A stretch of 64,000 bases of DNA from Rugamonas apoptosis (GCF_014042355.1 NZ_JACEZU010000011.1:1-64000), one strand, 5' to 3'; positions 50,613 through 62,120 are shown, numbered from the stretch's first letter. Notes: generated by a model from the sequence alone, not told the origin. Numbers and translations are program-made.

Positions 50613-51812
50613 TTAGGCTTGATCTAAAGCATCTTTTTCCGGCTGTGCGTCTTCCGGGACGGCTGCTTCCCCCTTCTTCCTGCGCCAGCCCTGCCAGATT
50701 TTCAGTGGTCCGCGTGCCTGGCCGCCCTGCTTGCGGCGGCGCAGCCAGTAATAGCCACCGCCCGCCAGCGCCAGCAGCACGGCGCCCCCGGCGGCGGCCA
50801 GGGTCGTCACGTCCGGCCCCGTTTCCACCGGTGCTTCCTTCTTGTACTTGAGCTTGGTCGACGCGGGACGGCTGGCGCCGGCCCTGGGCGGCACATGGGC
50901 GCGCAAGGGCTTGGTGTCGGACCCGAGCTGGCTGTCAGGCGCCGATTTGCCGTCGGGCGCCGATTTTCCATCCAGCGCGGTCTGCAATACTTTGACCTTG
51001 TTCTCCAGCGCCACCAGTTTTTCCGTCAGGGCGGTGCTGCGACGATCGAGCACTGCGCATTCCCTGGCGCTGACGCGGGCGGCCTGGGGCGCGCAGGCCG
51101 CCTCGGACCGCCCGTGCACCGCCGGCGGCACGGCGGGCGAACGGTGCCGGGCGTTGGACGATGCACTTGCGTCGCCGTGCGTGCCCGCCGCCGTGCCGCT
51201 CTCGGTCGCCTCGACCGCCTCGGCGGCACTGGCCGTGCGCGGCGGCCGGGCGGCAGCAGGAGCAGAACCAACAGCGGCAGCGGCGGACGGACGGGCGGCG
51301 CGCGGCCTGGCCGTCCGCAGCGCCGTTTCGGCCGCCGCCTCCAGTTCCGCGACCGTTGTGCCAGCCGGCGGCGTGGCGGCCACCACAGGCGCCGGCGGCG
51401 GCGCGGGATGCGGATCGGGCTGCAGCCACAGCGTGGCGGCGCGCACATCGGTGCGCCCCGGCACGCCCAGCTCCAGGAACAGGTGGACGTAATTGGCGTC
51501 GATCGCCTTGAGCGTGGTGATGTGCAGGAACTGGCGCTGGTCGCGCCGCACCACGGACAGGTGGACGGTGGCCAGCGCGGGATTCATGGTGATGCTGGCG
51601 CCCTGGTAGACATCCACCGGCGCCAGCCGCACCTGCAGGCCATGCAGCTCATCCGGCGTGAGCGACACCAGCTCGATATCGGCCGCCAGTTGCTGGCCGA
51701 TGTAGGAGCGCACGCTCGCCTCGCCCAGTTCCGCCGCCTGGGCGTCCGGTGCCAGCGACGCCGCACAGGCGAGCGCGCACAAGGTGGATACGAGTCGGGA
51801 TTTGCGCTGCAT
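50613..51812 (-). CDS. FimV-like protein
   Basis: A protein of about 399 residues, starting at ATG 51812 with a signal peptide (MQRKSRLVSTLCALACAASL, cleavage near AQAAEL). Residues 25-115 match the FimV N-terminal domain: LGEASVRSYIGQQLAADIEL with 'LTPDELHGLQVRL' and 'QRQFLHITTLKAI'. A long Ala/Pro-rich linker, a short coiled coil (LTEKLVALENKVKVLQTALD), and one membrane helix (TTLAAAGGAVLLALAGGGYYW) with a basic cytoplasmic tail follow. A LysM domain is absent and the C-terminal FimV domain is missing, so it is shorter than full FimV. FimV proteins support type IV pili and polar localisation. Confidence 0.75.
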   Translation of the reverse strand: MQRKSRLVSTLCALACAASLAPDAQAAELGEASVRSYIGQQLAADIELVSLTPDELHGLQVRLAPVDVYQGASITMNPALATVHLSVVRRDQRQFLHITTLKAIDANYVHLFLELGVPGRTDVRAATLWLQPDPHPAPPPAPVVAATPPAGTTVAELEAAAETALRTARPRAARPSAAAAVGSAPAAARPPRTASAAEAVEATESGTAAGTHGDASASSNARHRSPAVPPAVHGRSEAACAPQAARVSARECAVLDRRSTALTEKLVALENKVKVLQTALDGKSAPDGKSAPDSQLGSDTKPLRAHVPPRAGASRPASTKLKYKKEAPVETGPDVTTLAAAGGAVLLALAGGGYYWLRRRKQGGQARGPLKIWQGWRRKKGEAAVPEDAQPEKDALDQA

Positions 51813-51943
51813 GTTCAAGTCGGTGATGGCCTATGCTGAAGTGTAATGACTATAACGGCTGAAATTCGCCGATTTGTAGCCCTGCATCAATTTTGCCATT
51901 CCGCGCTACACTTTTGTCATCCCATCCCAACGGAGCACAGACC

Positions 51944-53341
51944 ATGAGCAGCCGAACCGAACGCGACAGCTTTGGCCCCATCGATGTGCCGGCCGAGCAC
52001 TTGTGGGGCGCCCAGACCCAACGCTCGCTGGAGCATTTCCGCATTTCCAGCGAACGCATGCCGCCCGAACTGATCGCGGCGCTGGCCAGCGTCAAGCGCG
52101 CCGCCGCCCGCGTCAACGTGGCGCTGGGCCAGCTGGACCCGGCCATGGCCGACGCCATCGTGGCCGCCGCCGAGGAAGTACTGGCCGGCCGCCACGCCAC
52201 GGAATTCCCGCTGGCCGTCTGGCAGACGGGCTCGGGCACCCAGACCAATATGAACATGAACGAAGTGCTGGCCAACCGCGGCTCGGAACTGATGGGCGGC
52301 ACGCGGGGCGAACAGCGCCTGCTGCACCCGAACGACGACGTCAACCGTGGCCAGTCCTCGAACGATATCTTCCCCACCGCCATCCATGTGGCGGCGGCGC
52401 AAGCCCTGGTGCACGCCGTGCAGCCAGCCCTGCGCCAGTTGCGCGCCACGCTGCACGCCAAGGCGGGCGATTTCGACGGCATCGTCAAGATCGGCCGCAC
52501 CCACTTGCAGGACGCCACCCCGCTCACGTTGGGCCAGGAGTTTTCCGGCTACGTGGCACAGCTCGACTTCGCGGAACAGGCCATCGCCGCCGCCCTGCCC
52601 GGCCTGCTGCAACTGGCGGCCGGCGGCACGGCCGTGGGCACCGGCTTGAACGCCCATCCCGAGTATGCCGTGCGCATCGCGGCCGAACTGGAACAGGCGC
52701 TGGGCCTGCCATTCCGCACGGCCGGCAACAAGTTCGCCGCGCTGGCCGGCCATGAGGCGCTGGTCTCGGCCCACGGCGCGCTCAAGACATTGGCCACGGC
52801 CTTGATGAAAATCGCCAACGACGTGCGCTGGATGGCGTCCGGCCCCCGTTCCGGCCTGGGCGAGCTCACCATTCCGGAAAACGAACCGGGCAGCTCCATC
52901 ATGCCGGGCAAGGTCAATCCCACCCAATGCGAAGCGCTCACCATGCTGTGCTGCCAGGTGTTTGGCAACGACGTGGCGATCACGCTGGGCGGCGCGTCGG
53001 GCAATTTCGAACTGAATGTGTACAAGCCGTTAATCGCGCATAACTTCCTGCAAAGCGCACGATTGCTGGCCGACGGCATGGCCAGCTTCGAGCAGCACTG
53101 CGCGCGCGGCATCGCGCCGGACCGGGCCCGTATCGCGGAACTGATGGAACGCTCCCTGATGCTGGTGACGGCGCTGGCGCCCCACATCGGCTATGACCGC
53201 GCGGCCCAGATCGCCAAGCAAGCCCAGCACGAAGGAACCACGCTCAGGCAAGCGGCGCTGGCGCTGGGCTATGTGACGGCGCAGCAATTCGACCAGTGGA
53301 TCGTGCCGCTGGACATGACGCACCCCGGCGCCACCGGATAA
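51944..53341 (+). CDS. fumC: class II fumarate hydratase
   Basis: A 465-residue cytosolic enzyme of the citrate cycle that interconverts fumarate and malate without iron-sulfur cofactor. Landmarks are [38 protein letters not shown], '[20 protein letters not shown]' and the family signature [16 protein letters not shown]. Length is normal. ATG 51944 ([11 protein letters not shown]) is the family start and has an 'aacggag' site upstream; the frame opens 17 codons earlier. Confidence 0.95.
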   Translation: MSSRTERDSFGPIDVPAEHLWGAQTQRSLEHFRISSERMPPELIAALASVKRAAARVNVALGQLDPAMADAIVAAAEEVLAGRHATEFPLAVWQTGSGTQTNMNMNEVLANRGSELMGGTRGEQRLLHPNDDVNRGQSSNDIFPTAIHVAAAQALVHAVQPALRQLRATLHAKAGDFDGIVKIGRTHLQDATPLTLGQEFSGYVAQLDFAEQAIAAALPGLLQLAAGGTAVGTGLNAHPEYAVRIAAELEQALGLPFRTAGNKFAALAGHEALVSAHGALKTLATALMKIANDVRWMASGPRSGLGELTIPENEPGSSIMPGKVNPTQCEALTMLCCQVFGNDVAITLGGASGNFELNVYKPLIAHNFLQSARLLADGMASFEQHCARGIAPDRARIAELMERSLMLVTALAPHIGYDRAAQIAKQAQHEGTTLRQAALALGYVTAQQFDQWIVPLDMTHPGATG

Positions 53342-53348
53342 TCACGCG

Positions 53349-54488
53349 CTAGAAACCGCGCACATAGCGCACGCCCAGCATCCAGTCGGGCTTGGCCGTG
53401 GCGTCATGACCGGGGTTGACGCGCAACATCATCGCGCCCGTCACCCGGCCCTGGCGGGCATCCGGCCCCACGCCCGTGCTGTAGGTCATTTCCAGGTCGC
53501 GTTCGGTGGCCGTTGGATGCAGGTTCAAGGGCTGGGTCACGTCGCCCAGCGCGCCCGTCAGCGGCGATTGCAGGGCCGGCCCGCCCAGCGCCATGGCGCC
53601 CGAGCGCACCTTGGCCGGCATCGAGAAGGTCAGGCCGAAGCGGTCATCCTTGCGCCACAATCGCTTGGCCGAATAGCCGAAGCTGTAGGCCACGGTGCGC
53701 ACTTCCGACACTTGCGCCAGCAGGCTGTCGGTCGCGCCCAGCCCCGCCGTGCGGCCGGATGAGGCCATCGCAACCAGCGAACTGGAGGGCGAGAGCGCAT
53801 AACCGACCGACAGCGAAGTGAAGGTGGTAGTGGGATTGGTGGTGAACGCCAGCGCCTGCACCAGCTGGCTGCCCAGCATGGAGCCGTTCTCGCGCAGCAC
53901 ACCGACGCTGACGATACCGACCGCCCGCCCCATCTTCTGCTCGAATTCGGCACTGCTGAGGAAACGCTTGCTGCGGTCGTTGATGGCCTGGCCGAACGGG
54001 TCCGTCAGCACGGTGCCCTGGCCCGACAATGCGCCGAAACGCAAGCGCCCGCCATCGCCGGCCACGATGCTGACGCCGGCATGGCTGGCGTCACGCACCA
54101 TGCCGTAATACGGCGCGTTGAAGCGGTCGGCGGCGGCGATTTCCAGCGGCGTCAGGCCGGACGCTTCCAGCCCGAAAAAGCGTCCGCTCATGCCGCCCGC
54201 CCCTACCCCGACCACGGTGCCGCGCCCATCGCGCCGGGCGGCGGCCAGTGCGCTGCCATCGGCCAGGTAGCTCAGCGACAGGCCGCTACCCTGGCGCTCC
54301 AGCATGGCAGCCTGGCGGTCCATGGTGGCGAACCACTGCGCCGACGCTCCCCATAGGGGCGCGGGCGGCGCGGTGGCGCGACTGGTATCGGAGGGAGGAA
54401 GGCTGGACGATTCCGGTGGGGCGGCCCGTGCCGGCCCAGTGGCCAGCAACACGGCGGCGAACGAGACGGCAAACGCGAACGGTTTCAT
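53349..54488 (-). CDS. outer-membrane beta-barrel / autotransporter-like protein
   Basis: A 379-residue secreted protein with signal peptide MKPFAFAVSFAAVLLATGPA (cleavage near ARAA). The mature protein has alternating strands typical of a barrel: LSLSYLADGSALAAARRDGR, GIVSVGVLRENGSML, 'TFTSLSVGYALSPSSSLVAM' and a terminal WMLGVRYVRGF with a C-terminal Phe. The pattern resembles the barrel region attached to S8-type autotransporter peptidases. Here no protease passenger is encoded in front of it, so it is either a stand-alone barrel or a truncated autotransporter. It is convergent with fumC (7 bases apart). Confidence 0.55.
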   Translation of the reverse strand: MKPFAFAVSFAAVLLATGPARAAPPESSSLPPSDTSRATAPPAPLWGASAQWFATMDRQAAMLERQGSGLSLSYLADGSALAAARRDGRGTVVGVGAGGMSGRFFGLEASGLTPLEIAAADRFNAPYYGMVRDASHAGVSIVAGDGGRLRFGALSGQGTVLTDPFGQAINDRSKRFLSSAEFEQKMGRAVGIVSVGVLRENGSMLGSQLVQALAFTTNPTTTFTSLSVGYALSPSSSLVAMASSGRTAGLGATDSLLAQVSEVRTVAYSFGYSAKRLWRKDDRFGLTFSMPAKVRSGAMALGGPALQSPLTGALGDVTQPLNLHPTATERDLEMTYSTGVGPDARQGRVTGAMMLRVNPGHDATAKPDWMLGVRYVRGF

Positions 54489-54666
54489 GATACTTCTCGC
54501 TGACGAGCACTGCGCGATGCAGTTAATTCAGCATAGCAATCAATTTTCCACGGGGCAATATAAAAACGACATCACGCTTGCGGTAAACTACGTCCCCGTC
54601 GATTTGACGCTACACTAGCCGGTGGCACAGCGCACCCGCTAGTCATCATGGTAACAGAGGATAAAA

Positions 54667-54885
54667 ATGCAGAAGGTAAGTTTTGAATTGAACGGCGAAT
54701 TTGTTGAGCTAAACCAGTTGTTAAAACTGGTGGGCCTGTGCGACAGCGGCGGTGCCGGCAAAATGATGGTGGCCAGCGGCGCCGTCAAGGTGGACGGCAA
54801 GCCGGAATCGCGCAAGACGGCCAAGATCCGCGCCGGCCAGCGTGTCAAAGTGGGCGATATTGAAATCAGCGTGCTCGCCGTTTGA
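54667..54885 (+). CDS. S4-domain RNA-binding protein (YbcJ-like)
   Basis: A 72-residue single S4 domain: VELNQLLKLVGLCDSGGAGK, then VASGAVKVDGKPESRKTAKI and RAGQRVKVGDIEISV. It matches YbcJ-type small RNA-binding proteins. The start at ATG 54667 follows 'acagaggataaaa'. Its RNA target is unknown. Confidence 0.88.
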   Translation: MQKVSFELNGEFVELNQLLKLVGLCDSGGAGKMMVASGAVKVDGKPESRKTAKIRAGQRVKVGDIEISVLAV

Positions 54886-55041
54886 TGTCAACCTGGATTT
54901 TGCTCTTGCGTTCGAGCAATAACCTTCTAAGCTGAAAGCATGGCCGGACATCTTTGATCCGGCGCACGCCGCTGCCTGGCCCGCTTGTTATATTGGGCTG
55001 ACCGCATCGCGGCCAGATCAACCGAGCACAAGGGGAACGCC

Positions 55042-55332
55042 ATGGACGGCCCTGAGCACCACACACACACCCAGGAGAGGTTGATCGGCGACCTGCGGCA
55101 AGTGATCGAAAACGCCGAAGAACTACTGAAGAATACGGATCAGTACGACAGCGCCCTGTACCAGAGCGCCCGGGCCAGGCTGGCCCAGGCGCTGCACACG
55201 GCCACGGAAGAACTGGCCCGCTTCGAGGATGCCCAGTTGCTGCGCATGATAGCGGCCAGCAACGCGGCCAGTGCGGCCCAGGGCGACAACACTGGCGAGG
55301 CGCGGGTGCTGCGCGCTTTCAACCCACGCTGA
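55042..55332 (+). CDS. ElaB/YqjD-like (DUF883-type) protein
   Basis: A 96-residue protein with RLIGDLRQVIENAEELLKNT and YQSARARLAQALHTATEELA, the N-terminal helical part of the DUF883/ElaB family. The usual C-terminal membrane anchor is missing; instead the end is Ala-rich and soluble (ASAAQGDNTGEARVLRAFNP). Members associate with ribosomes and membrane in stationary phase. This form would be soluble. ATG 55042 has an 'aagggg' site. Confidence 0.7.
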   Translation: MDGPEHHTHTQERLIGDLRQVIENAEELLKNTDQYDSALYQSARARLAQALHTATEELARFEDAQLLRMIAASNAASAAQGDNTGEARVLRAFNPR

Positions 55333-55363
55333 CCCGCGGCCCCCGTCTTTTTATATCAATCAC

Positions 55364-55849
55364 TTACTTGCCGGCGCGCTTTTCTTCAATCACTTCATCG
55401 ACTGAGAAGCGGCCTGGTCCGAACGCGGCCAGTACCAGCAGCAGCAAGCCCCAGTACAGATGGTCGTTGAGGGCGGCCGGGCAGTCGTAGCTGAACAGAA
55501 CCGGGTAGGAAATAACGGCCATCACGTTGACGGCCAGCAAACCCAGCGCCGCCTGGCGCGTGAACAGGCCGGCGAACAGCAGCACCGGGAACAACAGTTC
55601 CCCCCCAGCCCCCATCCAGGCCGCCAGCTCCGGTGGCAGCACCGGCACCTTGTATTCGTCGTGGAACAAGGCCAGCGTGGTGGCCCAGTCACCCACCTTG
55701 ATCATGCCGGCCTTGAAGAACTGGCTGCCCACGTAGAAGCGCAACGCCAGGTTCAGCAAGGAACCGCCCCACTCCGTCAGGTTGGCGTCGAAACGGGAGA
55801 ATTGCTGGTGCAGCCCAAGTATCGTTTTCATCATGTTGTTCTCGTTCAT
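55364..55849 (-). CDS. DoxX-family membrane protein of the bufferin operon
   Basis: A protein of about 161 residues of the DoxX family with four hydrophobic helices: LNLALRFYVGSQFFKAGMIK, LAAWMGAGGELLFPVLLFAG, 'ALGLLAVNVMAVISYPVLF' and LYWGLLLLVLAAFGPGRFSV. It lies 87 bases behind the fused MNIO gene in the same direction. A DoxX gene is the usual last gene of bufferin (DUF2282) operons (sometimes called bufD), so it belongs to that system. The start is uncertain: Met 55849 is used, with others a few codons away. Confidence 0.8.
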   Translation of the reverse strand: MNENNMMKTILGLHQQFSRFDANLTEWGGSLLNLALRFYVGSQFFKAGMIKVGDWATTLALFHDEYKVPVLPPELAAWMGAGGELLFPVLLFAGLFTRQAALGLLAVNVMAVISYPVLFSYDCPAALNDHLYWGLLLLVLAAFGPGRFSVDEVIEEKRAGK

Positions 55850-55936
55850 TGATAAAGAGAGGGACAACCTCGCCAGTGGCGAGGCGGGTACTGCTGTTGC
55901 GCTTACTGCAAGTGTTACATTGAATGGACGTAAAAA

Positions 55937-57939
<2,003 letters not shown>

Positions 57940-58014
57940 GGTAAATCTCCTTGTAGGAAAAAATATGGGGTAACAATCAATTGAGTGCGACGGCTATCGT
58001 CTGCATCTGGACGG

Positions 58015-58044
58015 TAGTCGCTCCACCGGGCGCGAACCTTACAC
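58015..58044 (-). promoter_or_regulatory. ECF-sigma-type promoter candidate for the bufferin operon
   Basis: On the minus strand tgtaaggtt (58043-58035) is followed, 14 bases later, by cgacta (58020-58015). This resembles ECF sigma promoters ('gtaa' at -35, 'cgt/cga' at -10), and the ends lie about 75 bases before bufA. Separately, caattgagt (57978-57986) and actcaattg (58061-58069) form a wide inverted repeat around it. No sigma gene is in the window. Confidence 0.35.
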
Positions 58045-58245
58045 GCTTTTTTTATTTTTTACTCAATTGGCGGGGAAAGAATAGCGCAATCCGATACGGA
58101 AGACGAAATAAAATCGTCAGCCAGGGTAACGCGGCGCTAGCAAGCAGTGTGGCGGCGGGAAAAACGGGGAGGAAATAGCGAAGGGGCCGCGCGCGGCCCC
58201 GCGACGCGCCCGCGGGCGCGCGATGACATGAGCGGCGACAACCGC

Positions 58246-58446
58246 TCAGGCGGTGGTGTTGATCGTGTTACCCAGGTGCGAAGGCAGATTCGGCGTGGAG
58301 GGCACGGGTGGAATCGCTTCGATCAGCGCAGCGGCGCTGGAGGCCTGGATGTCCTGGGCCTTTTTCAACACGGCAACGCCGACCGCCTGCTTGGTGCCGG
58401 TGTCCGCGATCGTAGTTGATGCTTGAGCAATACCTGTGACGTCCAT
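58246..58446 (-). CDS. YjfB-family putative motility protein
   Basis: A 66-residue protein from ATG 58446 (good 'ggag' site). It reads [40 protein letters not shown], then [20 protein letters not shown], the YjfB pattern. YjfB proteins occur near flagellar or motility genes; the biochemical role is unknown. A GC-rich hairpin (ggggccgcgcgcggcccc) lies about 45 bases after its stop and may be its terminator. Confidence 0.8.
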   Translation of the reverse strand: MDVTGIAQASTTIADTGTKQAVGVAVLKKAQDIQASSAAALIEAIPPVPSTPNLPSHLGNTINTTA

Positions 58447-58539
58447 GTGACTCTCCAATAAGGCGTATCACTCTCTTTTACGGACGCCGCCCACGGAACT
58501 TTAGCCCCACCGCACAAATATTTAGCTGCCCGGGGGCAG

Positions 58540-59082
58540 TCAGCAGCCCGTGTAGCGGCGCAGCCAGGCCAGTACGGTGGCCGGCTGATTCAGGTCCAGC
58601 CAGGCGAGGCCGGGGCGCAGGCCGTCCGGCGCCGGCACGTCGGCCGCCACCGCGATCACGTGGCCATCGTCCGGATACAGCGGGGCATTGCCGGACGAAG
58701 GCCGGTACACTTCCAGCTTGGCGATCGGGTAGGACTTGAACCCTTCCAGCAAAGTCAGGTCGGCCGGCGACAGCCGGGCCAGCTGATCTTCCAGCGCCGG
58801 CTCCGGCGCGCCGCGCAGTTCGCGCACGATGGCGTAGCGGTACGGCGAGGCCACCATCACTTCGGCCGCGCCGGCGCGGCGCAGGCGGGCGCTGTCCTTG
58901 TGGGGCGGTTCCAGCTCCAGGTCATGGTGGCTATGCTTGATGACGTTGACTTTCAGCCCGGCCTCGGCCAGTTGCGCCACCAGCCACTCCAGCAAGGTAG
59001 TCTTGCCACTGCCGGAACGCCCCACCACCCCCAGCACCTTGGGTGCCCGCGCCAGCCCCACCGAATCGCCCTGCATAGTCAT
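58540..59082 (-). CDS. mobB: molybdopterin-guanine dinucleotide biosynthesis protein B
   Basis: A 180-residue GTP-binding protein of molybdenum-cofactor synthesis. The P-loop is [20 protein letters not shown], followed by [40 protein letters not shown] and [20 protein letters not shown], all MobB hallmarks. It assists MobA in attaching GMP to molybdopterin. No mobA or moe gene is adjacent. The start at ATG 59082 fits the family. Confidence 0.92.
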   Translation of the reverse strand: MTMQGDSVGLARAPKVLGVVGRSGSGKTTLLEWLVAQLAEAGLKVNVIKHSHHDLELEPPHKDSARLRRAGAAEVMVASPYRYAIVRELRGAPEPALEDQLARLSPADLTLLEGFKSYPIAKLEVYRPSSGNAPLYPDDGHVIAVAADVPAPDGLRPGLAWLDLNQPATVLAWLRRYTGC

Positions 59083-59139
59083 CCGCCCCGCATTGTTGTC
59101 GTGCCGCCATTATACGCACGGCGGCCAACGACGACGGGC

Positions 59140-60585
59140 TCACACTTTCTTGCGGAACACCGCGTTGCGCTTGCGCCGGCCCACCAGGCAAATCATGCCC
59201 ATGCCGGCCAGCAGCATGCCGTAGCCGGGCGCTTCCGGCACCGGCGACAGGGTTTGCGCCATGTAACTGGCACCGATGCGGGCCAGGTCTGCGTCCGTCA
59301 CGCCGAATACGAAGAACTTGTTGTCGCCACTGTCGGTGCTGAAATCGTTGTCGTTGGCCACGTACAGGGTGTGGGTCAGCACGCCACCGCGCATGATGTC
59401 GGCGCCGAACGCCAGCCCTTCGATCTTGGCCGGGATCTGTTTGGCGCTGTAGCCGTTGGCCACCAGCACCGGCACCAGGTCCAGGAACAGTTGCTTGTTC
59501 AGCGCGGGCGTGCCGGCGTTGATGGCGGCCAGCCCGCTCACGTCCGTGGCGCCGGCCAGGTCCACCATGTACAACTGCTTGTTGACGGCCTTGCTGCCAT
59601 CGCCCAAACCCTTGCCGTCGCGCTCGTCGACCAGGAACTGGTGGTCGTTCAGTGCCACGATCTCGCTCACGCCGGTGCCGGTACTGAGCTGGTAGGCGTA
59701 TTCATGGGTGGCCTTGGTGGCGAGGTCGATGGTCACGATGCGCAGCGTGCCCTTGGCGTCCTGCGCCAGGTTGGCCTGCATGGCGCCCACCAGGGTCTTG
59801 CCGTCGGGCGTGATGGCCAGCCCTTCCATGCCCTTGTTGGCGATGCGGCCGCTGGCGTTGCCGGCGATCTCGGCGTCGCCGCTGGCCGACAGGTGGGACA
59901 CGGCCAGCGTGCCCGGCAGCGCATAACTGTTGATGCGCTGGCCAGTGGCGCGGTCGAACTGGTAGACATAGGGGCCGTATTCGTCGGAGACGTACACGCT
60001 CTTGCCGTCGCGCGAAACGCGCACCGCTTCCGGGTCGAGGCGGCCATTGTTCGGGTTGGCGCTCGTCTGCGATGGATCGAAGTTGTCGGAACGGCCCGTG
60101 AAGTAGTAATGGCCGGCGCTGTTGAGCGTGGGTGCGCCGCCGCCCAGCGCGTAGCCGCCACCCGTACCCAGCGCGCCGCTGCCGTAGCTGAGCGAGGTGG
60201 AACTCGACAACAGCGTGGTGGCGCTCAGCGTGGGCGTGAGCGTGTAGGCCAGGCCGGGGCCGGCATTGGCCGTCAACGTCATGTTGATGGTCTGGAAGCG
60301 GTTGATATAGGAGGTGGTGTTGTCCACCAGCGGGTTGTAGACGCTGGCGTTGGGGCCACGGTCCGGCGTGGCGATGAAGGTATTGCCGCCGGCATAAGCC
60401 AGGCCGGAACCGAGGCCGCCCAGCAGATTGCCGGCCACGCCATTTTCCAGCGGCCCGGCCGTGGCTGACGACAGGTCCGAACCCAGCCCGCTCAGGCTGC
60501 CCACGGCGATCAACTCCACGGCATGGGCACGCGGCATGGAGAATGCAGCGGCGATCAGCAGCGGCATCAGCTTCAGGTGTTTCAT
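59140..60585 (-). CDS. esterase-like (phytase-like) PEP-CTERM protein
   Basis: A 481-residue exported protein. The signal peptide is MKHLKLMPLLIAAAFSMPRA with cleavage near AHA. The body is an 'esterase-like activity of phytase' beta-propeller: SGLGSDLSSATAGPLENGVA, FIATPDRGPNA, LDPEAVRVSRDGKSVYVSDE and KGMEGLAITPDGKTLVGAMQ. The C-terminus has a variant PEP-CTERM anchor, VPEAPGYGMLLAGMGMICLV plus GRRKR. It would be sorted by the exosortase. The start is ATG 60585. A single-gene unit. Confidence 0.85.
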   Translation of the reverse strand: MKHLKLMPLLIAAAFSMPRAHAVELIAVGSLSGLGSDLSSATAGPLENGVAGNLLGGLGSGLAYAGGNTFIATPDRGPNASVYNPLVDNTTSYINRFQTINMTLTANAGPGLAYTLTPTLSATTLLSSSTSLSYGSGALGTGGGYALGGGAPTLNSAGHYYFTGRSDNFDPSQTSANPNNGRLDPEAVRVSRDGKSVYVSDEYGPYVYQFDRATGQRINSYALPGTLAVSHLSASGDAEIAGNASGRIANKGMEGLAITPDGKTLVGAMQANLAQDAKGTLRIVTIDLATKATHEYAYQLSTGTGVSEIVALNDHQFLVDERDGKGLGDGSKAVNKQLYMVDLAGATDVSGLAAINAGTPALNKQLFLDLVPVLVANGYSAKQIPAKIEGLAFGADIMRGGVLTHTLYVANDNDFSTDSGDNKFFVFGVTDADLARIGASYMAQTLSPVPEAPGYGMLLAGMGMICLVGRRKRNAVFRKKV

Positions 60586-60690
60586 GATATTTCCCGGCAT
60601 AGTTAACTATGCGGTAAAAATATCATTACGGCATGACATAATGATGACATGATGACCACATCGTACGGCGCCAGGCGGCGCCAGCCCGCG

Positions 60691-61470
60691 TCAGTATGGC
60701 ACGCGGTAGCGGTAGCCCTTGAAGGTGAACACAGCGGCCTTGGGTTGCAGTTTGTCGAGCACCAGGCCGGGCGCGACTTCCTCGCCCTCGTGGCGCAACA
60801 CCTTGTCGATCAGCAGCAGACGGTCGGCCGGATTGTGAGAATAGATGTAGCCGCCGACGGTGATGGGTGGGATCGCGCGTTGTATGGGCTCGGGCAGATC
60901 GCGCAAGTTCTGGAGCGGCTCCTCCGGCGCCGGTGGCGCGGAAGCGGCGGCCACTGGTACGGATCGCCCCGGCTTGGCGGCCACCTCCGGTGCGGCGGCG
61001 CGCTGGTGCGGTAGCGCCTCCGGGGCTGGCGCTGGCATGGCAGCGGCCACGCGCACTGCTGCCGGGGAATGCGGCGCGGACTGCGGCGCGGCGACGGCGA
61101 CGGCCGGGGTTGGAGCCGGGGCTAACCGCGCGGCGACGGTTTGGGCCGGCGTGGCGACAGGCTGGGCCTGAGTGGTCGGCGCGGCCGCCGCTGGCAACTG
61201 CGCCACAGGCGCAACAGCCGCAACCACCGCAGGCGTCCCCGGCGGCGCTGGCGCCACGCCTGGCGCGACCGGCGGTGCCGGACGCAACACCAGCGCCAGC
61301 AAGCCCGCCGTCGCCAATCCCAGGGCCCCCAGCGCCAGCGGCAGCGCCTTGTTGCGCAGCCCCGCCCCGGCGGCCGGCGCGGCGGCGATGGCGGGCGCAT
61401 GGATGGTGGGCAAATCGCCCAACTGGCGTTCCGCCTGCGCCTTTTTCAGTGCTTCCAGGATGTAGGACAT
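60691..61470 (-). CDS. gspB: type II secretion GspB-like protein
   Basis: A 259-residue inner-membrane protein. It opens MSYILEALKKAQAERQLGDL, the GspB signature. One membrane helix follows (ALPLALGALGLATAGLLALV), then a long Ala/Pro linker, and a C-terminal T2SSB domain with ITVGGYIYSHNPADRLLLID and FTFKGYRYRVPY. With GspA it helps assemble the secretin in the peptidoglycan layer. Normally gspA and gspB are adjacent; here an inverted marR gene separates them. ATG 61470 is set by the conserved start. Confidence 0.88.
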   Translation of the reverse strand: MSYILEALKKAQAERQLGDLPTIHAPAIAAAPAAGAGLRNKALPLALGALGLATAGLLALVLRPAPPVAPGVAPAPPGTPAVVAAVAPVAQLPAAAAPTTQAQPVATPAQTVAARLAPAPTPAVAVAAPQSAPHSPAAVRVAAAMPAPAPEALPHQRAAAPEVAAKPGRSVPVAAASAPPAPEEPLQNLRDLPEPIQRAIPPITVGGYIYSHNPADRLLLIDKVLRHEGEEVAPGLVLDKLQPKAAVFTFKGYRYRVPY

Positions 61471-61573
61471 GTATGATCGGCTGGCCCGGCCGGCCCGATG
61501 AAAAGTGGTCGATCCCGCGATTGTACGGCCTGCGGCCCCGAATTTCATCCCGCCGCAAATATTACATCATATT

Positions 61574-61600
61574 GTGATATATTCACTTTCCCCATATCAC
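61574..61600. promoter_or_regulatory. operator candidate upstream of marR
   Basis: gtgatat (61574-61580) and atatcac (61594-61600) form a perfect 7-bp inverted repeat 13 bases apart. A further atca...tgat dyad overlaps the left half at 61566-61578. It ends 17 bases before the marR start and suits autoregulation by the MarR dimer. Confidence 0.5.
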
Positions 61601-61617
61601 TTTCGTTCCCCGGCCTC

Positions 61618-62040
61618 ATGTCACCCCGTTCCCACGAACTCAGCAAGAGCGACTTCGAGACGCTCTCCAATTTCCGCTACCAGATGCGGCGCTTCGAACA
61701 CTTTTCCGAATCGGCCGCGCGCGCGGCCGGCATCACCCCGCTGCAATACCTGCTGATGCTGCACGTGAAAGGCTTTCCCGGCCGCGAGTGGGCCAGCATC
61801 GGCGAGCTGGCTGAACGGTTGCAGTCGCAACAGCATGGCGTGGTGGCGCTGGTGTCGCGCTGCGAGGCGGCCGGACTGGTGGAGCGGCGCGTGAGCACGG
61901 TCGACAAGCGCCAGGTGGAAGTGCATCTGCTGCCCCATGGCGAGGCGCTGCTGGTCAAGCTGGCCGACCTGCACCGGGCCGAGCTGCAATCGCTGGAAGG
62001 CAAGTTTACGGTACCGGTGATCGACTGGGAAACGCCATGA
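61618..62040 (+). CDS. MarR-family transcriptional regulator
   Basis: A 140-residue winged-helix regulator. The order is ETLSNFRYQMRRFEHFSESA, then ITPLQYLLMLHVKGFPGREW, IGELAERLQSQQHGVVALVS (recognition helix), CEAAGLVERRVSTVDKRQVE (wing with D-K-R) and HLLPHGEALL. ATG 61618 is the best start. It sits rightward between the leftward gspA and gspB. Its stop overlaps a 27-codon ORF by 4 bases (ATGA), so the two are probably translated together. The ligand is unknown. Confidence 0.88.
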   Translation: MSPRSHELSKSDFETLSNFRYQMRRFEHFSESAARAAGITPLQYLLMLHVKGFPGREWASIGELAERLQSQQHGVVALVSRCEAAGLVERRVSTVDKRQVEVHLLPHGEALLVKLADLHRAELQSLEGKFTVPVIDWETP

Positions 62041-62120
62041 GCCGGCGCGACTTCGCGGGCGACCTGCGCCTGATTTTCCGCAGCGCCATGCCGGCGCGCT
62101 TCAAAACGCGCCAGCCGTAA
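62037..62120 (+). CDS. small ORF coupled to marR (27 aa)
   Basis: ATG 62037 overlaps the marR stop (atga) and encodes MSRRDFAGDLRLIFRSAMPA followed by RFKTRQP. The overlap favours translational coupling. It may be a small basic protein or the remnant N-terminus of a longer gene; no family is recognised. It ends about 70 bases before the gspA stop on the other strand. Confidence 0.3.
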   Translation: MSRRDFAGDLRLIFRSAMPARFKTRQP

